Shown here piece by piece: positions 7,276 through 8,484 of a DNA stretch of 8,484 nt. Under the pieces are notes generated by a model. That model was not told where the DNA came from. It worked only from the letters and a program-made list of their open reading frames with translations, and did not search any database. The stretch spans positions 1 through 8,484 of the forward strand of contig JAQGMQ010000848.1 in NCBI GenBank assembly GCA_028292305.1, written 5' to 3'. Made by a program: the position numbers and the translations under genes. The stretch comes from Rhodoferax sp. (lineage in GTDB: Bacteria > Pseudomonadota > Gammaproteobacteria > Burkholderiales > Burkholderiaceae_C). Each line of letters opens with the position of its first letter. Position 1 is the stretch's first letter.

Positions 7276-8112
7276 TCATTTGGCGCGCCACAACTGCACG
7301 CCGTTGTCGACCAGCTTCTTCATCACGTTCTGCCGCGCGAGCTTGTACATGGCCTTGGCCAGCGCCGCCCGCACCTCCGGGGTGTTGCAGGGCGAGCGGT
7401 GCGAGATCGTCAGGTAAAGCCGTTCGTTGCTGATCGACGTGGCCTGCGCCGCCAGCCCCGGCACGCCCAGCTTGGCGATGTACGCCAGCGCCGGGTCTTC
7501 TTCATAGACGAGGTAGTCGGCCCGGCCCAGTTGCAGGATCTTCAGCGCCTGCTCAAGGCTGGGCACGGTGTTGATCTTCAGGCTGCTCTTGGCATAGCGG
7601 TCGAAGTCTTCGCCAAAGCTGTTGTTGATGACGGTCACGCCGTTCAGGCCGCGCAGGTCGTTCCACTGCTGGTACTTGAGCGGCGCGCCTTCGCGTGTCC
7701 AGACCACCGACCGCGTCTCGCGAAACGCCGGATATACATAGTCCATGTAGTCGAGCCGGTCGCTGGTGAAGAACGCGCCGGCGATGAGGTCGATGCGTCC
7801 GAGCTTGGCCTCTTCCTGTACCCGCGCCCACGAGCCGGCGTAACGCACTTCGATCGGAATGCCGATCTCCTGAGACACCAGCTGCATCAGGCTGGCGCTG
7901 GCGCCGATCAGGTGGGCTTCGTCGGCCGCGTCGCGCCACAGGTAAGGCGAATATTCGGGGTTGCCCGTGGCCACCAGCTTTGGGCAGAGTTCCGCTGGCC
8001 AGGCGCAAGCGGTGGTCAACGAAAGCAACGCGCACAGCAGCGCACGCCCGAGCCGCGCTGCTGTGCGCCCCGAGCGGCTGCGCGCCGCCGCGGATGAAAA
8101 ACGAATCCCCAT
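7276..8112 (-). CDS. Periplasmic solute-binding protein, SBP_bac_3 family, stand-alone (probable sensor partner)
   Basis: A 278-residue exported protein. The N-terminus is Arg-rich (residues 4-23), followed by a hydrophobic core (LLCALLSLTTA, about 25-35) and probable cleavage after WPA40. The mature part has the family 3 fold markers: a first-strand segment LVATGNPEYSPYLW (46-59), GRIDLIAGAFFTSDRLDYMD (105-124) followed by VYPAF, and the lobe-2 segment LGRADYLVYEEDP (195-207). Cys43 and Cys242 could form a disulfide in the periplasm. A possible lipobox (LTTAC) is poor, so a soluble form is more likely. ATG 8112 is supported by GAAGGG (8118-8123) at suitable spacing. No ABC permease or ATPase gene is adjacent; the next gene on the same strand is a periplasm-facing GGDEF-EAL protein. 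This suggests a role in sensing rather than uptake, though orphan transport use remains possible. The ligand is not deducible. The region upstream carries a perfect palindrome (8203-8221). Confidence 0.9.
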   Translation of the reverse strand: MGIRFSSAAARSRSGRTAARLGRALLCALLSLTTACAWPAELCPKLVATGNPEYSPYLWRDAADEAHLIGASASLMQLVSQEIGIPIEVRYAGSWARVQEEAKLGRIDLIAGAFFTSDRLDYMDYVYPAFRETRSVVWTREGAPLKYQQWNDLRGLNGVTVINNSFGEDFDRYAKSSLKINTVPSLEQALKILQLGRADYLVYEEDPALAYIAKLGVPGLAAQATSISNERLYLTISHRSPCNTPEVRAALAKAMYKLARQNVMKKLVDNGVQLWRAK

Positions 8113-8163
8113 TTACGCCCTTCGTTCTTTCGTGGATGAAGCCAGGCCGCCTGAACCCTGCGC

Positions 8164-8179
8164 CGTCGCTTTTGCGACG
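8164..8179 (-). repeat. Perfect hairpin in the presumed leader of the binding-protein gene
   Basis: CGTCGC (8164-8169) and GCGACG (8174-8179) form a perfect 6-bp stem around four T residues (A residues in the minus-strand transcript). It lies 52-67 bp upstream of the start codon at 8112, possibly in the 5' leader. There is no following U-tract on the minus strand, so it is not an obvious attenuator. Function unknown. Confidence 0.45.
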
Positions 8180-8202
8180 CACGGTATTTGTTACGTCAGC
8201 AA

Positions 8203-8221
8203 CATGCAAGCATCTTGCATG
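8203..8221. promoter_or_regulatory. Perfect 19-bp palindrome, candidate operator
   Basis: CATGCAAG (8203-8210) and CTTGCATG (8214-8221) are perfect inverted repeats separated by three bases, about 90-110 bp upstream of the binding-protein start. The surrounding sequence is less GC-rich than the coding regions, as expected for a promoter region. Size, symmetry and place suit a dimeric regulator site. No regulator gene is adjacent in the window; the anti-sigma gene upstream reads on the same strand. No convincing -35/-10 pair could be assigned. Confidence 0.5.
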
Positions 8222-8333
8222 CCCGTTTGAATGTACACAAACAAACAGCCTCTTCGCCGACGCGCAAACCAAATATCCGAAAAACCACAGCTGGCCGCAG
8301 TCAGCGCGCAGGCAACACGCTGTCGGCCCGTGA

Positions 8334-8484
8334 TCAGAGCAGCTTGACCGCCCGGCCGATGAACTGGATCGGCCCCGTCGGCCTGTCGATCGGCGAGCCA
8401 GTGGCTGGCTCGAGCGTCAGCTCGAACAGCTGGTTGGGCTGCAGCGGCGGCAATTTGTCGAGCGGGATGCGCACTGTCTGGCCC
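8334..8484 (-). CDS. C-terminal fragment of a probable RskA-type anti-sigma factor (5' end outside window)
   Basis: A minus-strand frame is open from the window edge to TGA at 8334-8336, giving 49 residues. It contains LEPATGSPIDRPTGPI followed by QFIGRAVKLL at the C-terminus. The pattern of LEP, G-G/T-S-P, then PTGPI/V followed by a short strand is typical of the end of RskA-like (anti-sigma-K) extracytoplasmic domains, which sit in the periplasm and restrain an ECF sigma factor. If right, the membrane helix, the N-terminal sigma-binding domain and probably the sigma gene lie beyond the right edge. Only a short fragment is visible, so the family call rests on this one conserved tail. It reads toward the binding-protein gene but is separated from it by 221 bp. 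Confidence 0.7.
   Translation of the reverse strand, partial: GQTVRIPLDKLPPLQPNQLFELTLEPATGSPIDRPTGPIQFIGRAVKLL

Noticed and set aside
8280..8305. Possible intrinsic terminator for the anti-sigma gene (T-run on minus strand at 8280-8284)
   Set aside because: The preceding stem depends on several G-T pairs and is short; no stable hairpin could be drawn next to the T-run.

Overview
The window is GC-rich chromosomal DNA of a betaproteobacterium, most likely Burkholderiales and probably a Comamonadaceae-type organism. The reasons are strong G/C bias at third codon positions, a Bug (TctC-type) periplasmic binding protein, and a divergent regulator/catabolic-gene arrangement. No rRNA, tRNA, CRISPR array, insertion sequence or phage gene is visible. 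The genus is an inference.

Left edge (1-622): the 3' part of a polar amino acid ABC transporter binding protein, closed by a strong intrinsic terminator at 574-609.

Centre-left (623-4704): a compact divergent locus. On the minus strand is a continuous fusion of an IclR-type transcriptional regulator (winged helix plus effector domain) with a complete SMP-30/gluconolactonase-type six-bladed propeller whose metal and substrate ligands are all present. About 160 bp away on the plus strand starts a probable two-gene operon: an enolase-superfamily (mandelate racemase/muconate lactonizing enzyme-like) protein with Lys-x-Lys and Asp/His catalytic groups, then an exported Bug-family solute-binding protein. 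The intergenic region contains overlapping inverted repeats suitable for an operator. Read together, this looks like an uptake and catabolic module for a sugar acid or its lactone: the Bug protein binds the acid, the lactonase domain opens a lactone, and the enolase-superfamily enzyme dehydrates or isomerises the acid. The IclR half would control the locus. The substrate cannot be determined from sequence.

Centre-right (4717-8112, minus strand): a probable two-gene signalling unit. A small exported SBP_bac_3-type periplasmic binding protein (7276-8112) lies just upstream of a membrane-anchored sensor-HAMP-PAS-GGDEF-EAL protein (4717-7215) in which both c-di-GMP catalytic motifs and the inhibitory RxxD site are intact. 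This gene converges with the Bug gene, leaving 12 bp between stop codons.

Right edge (8113-8484): a 221-bp non-coding stretch upstream of the binding-protein gene contains a perfect 19-bp palindrome and a perfect 6-bp-stem hairpin. Beyond it, the window ends inside the C-terminus of a minus-strand gene that looks like a RskA-type anti-sigma factor.

The most notable item is the regulator-lactonase fusion and its divergent partners. The binding protein/c-di-GMP enzyme pair with its palindrome is second.
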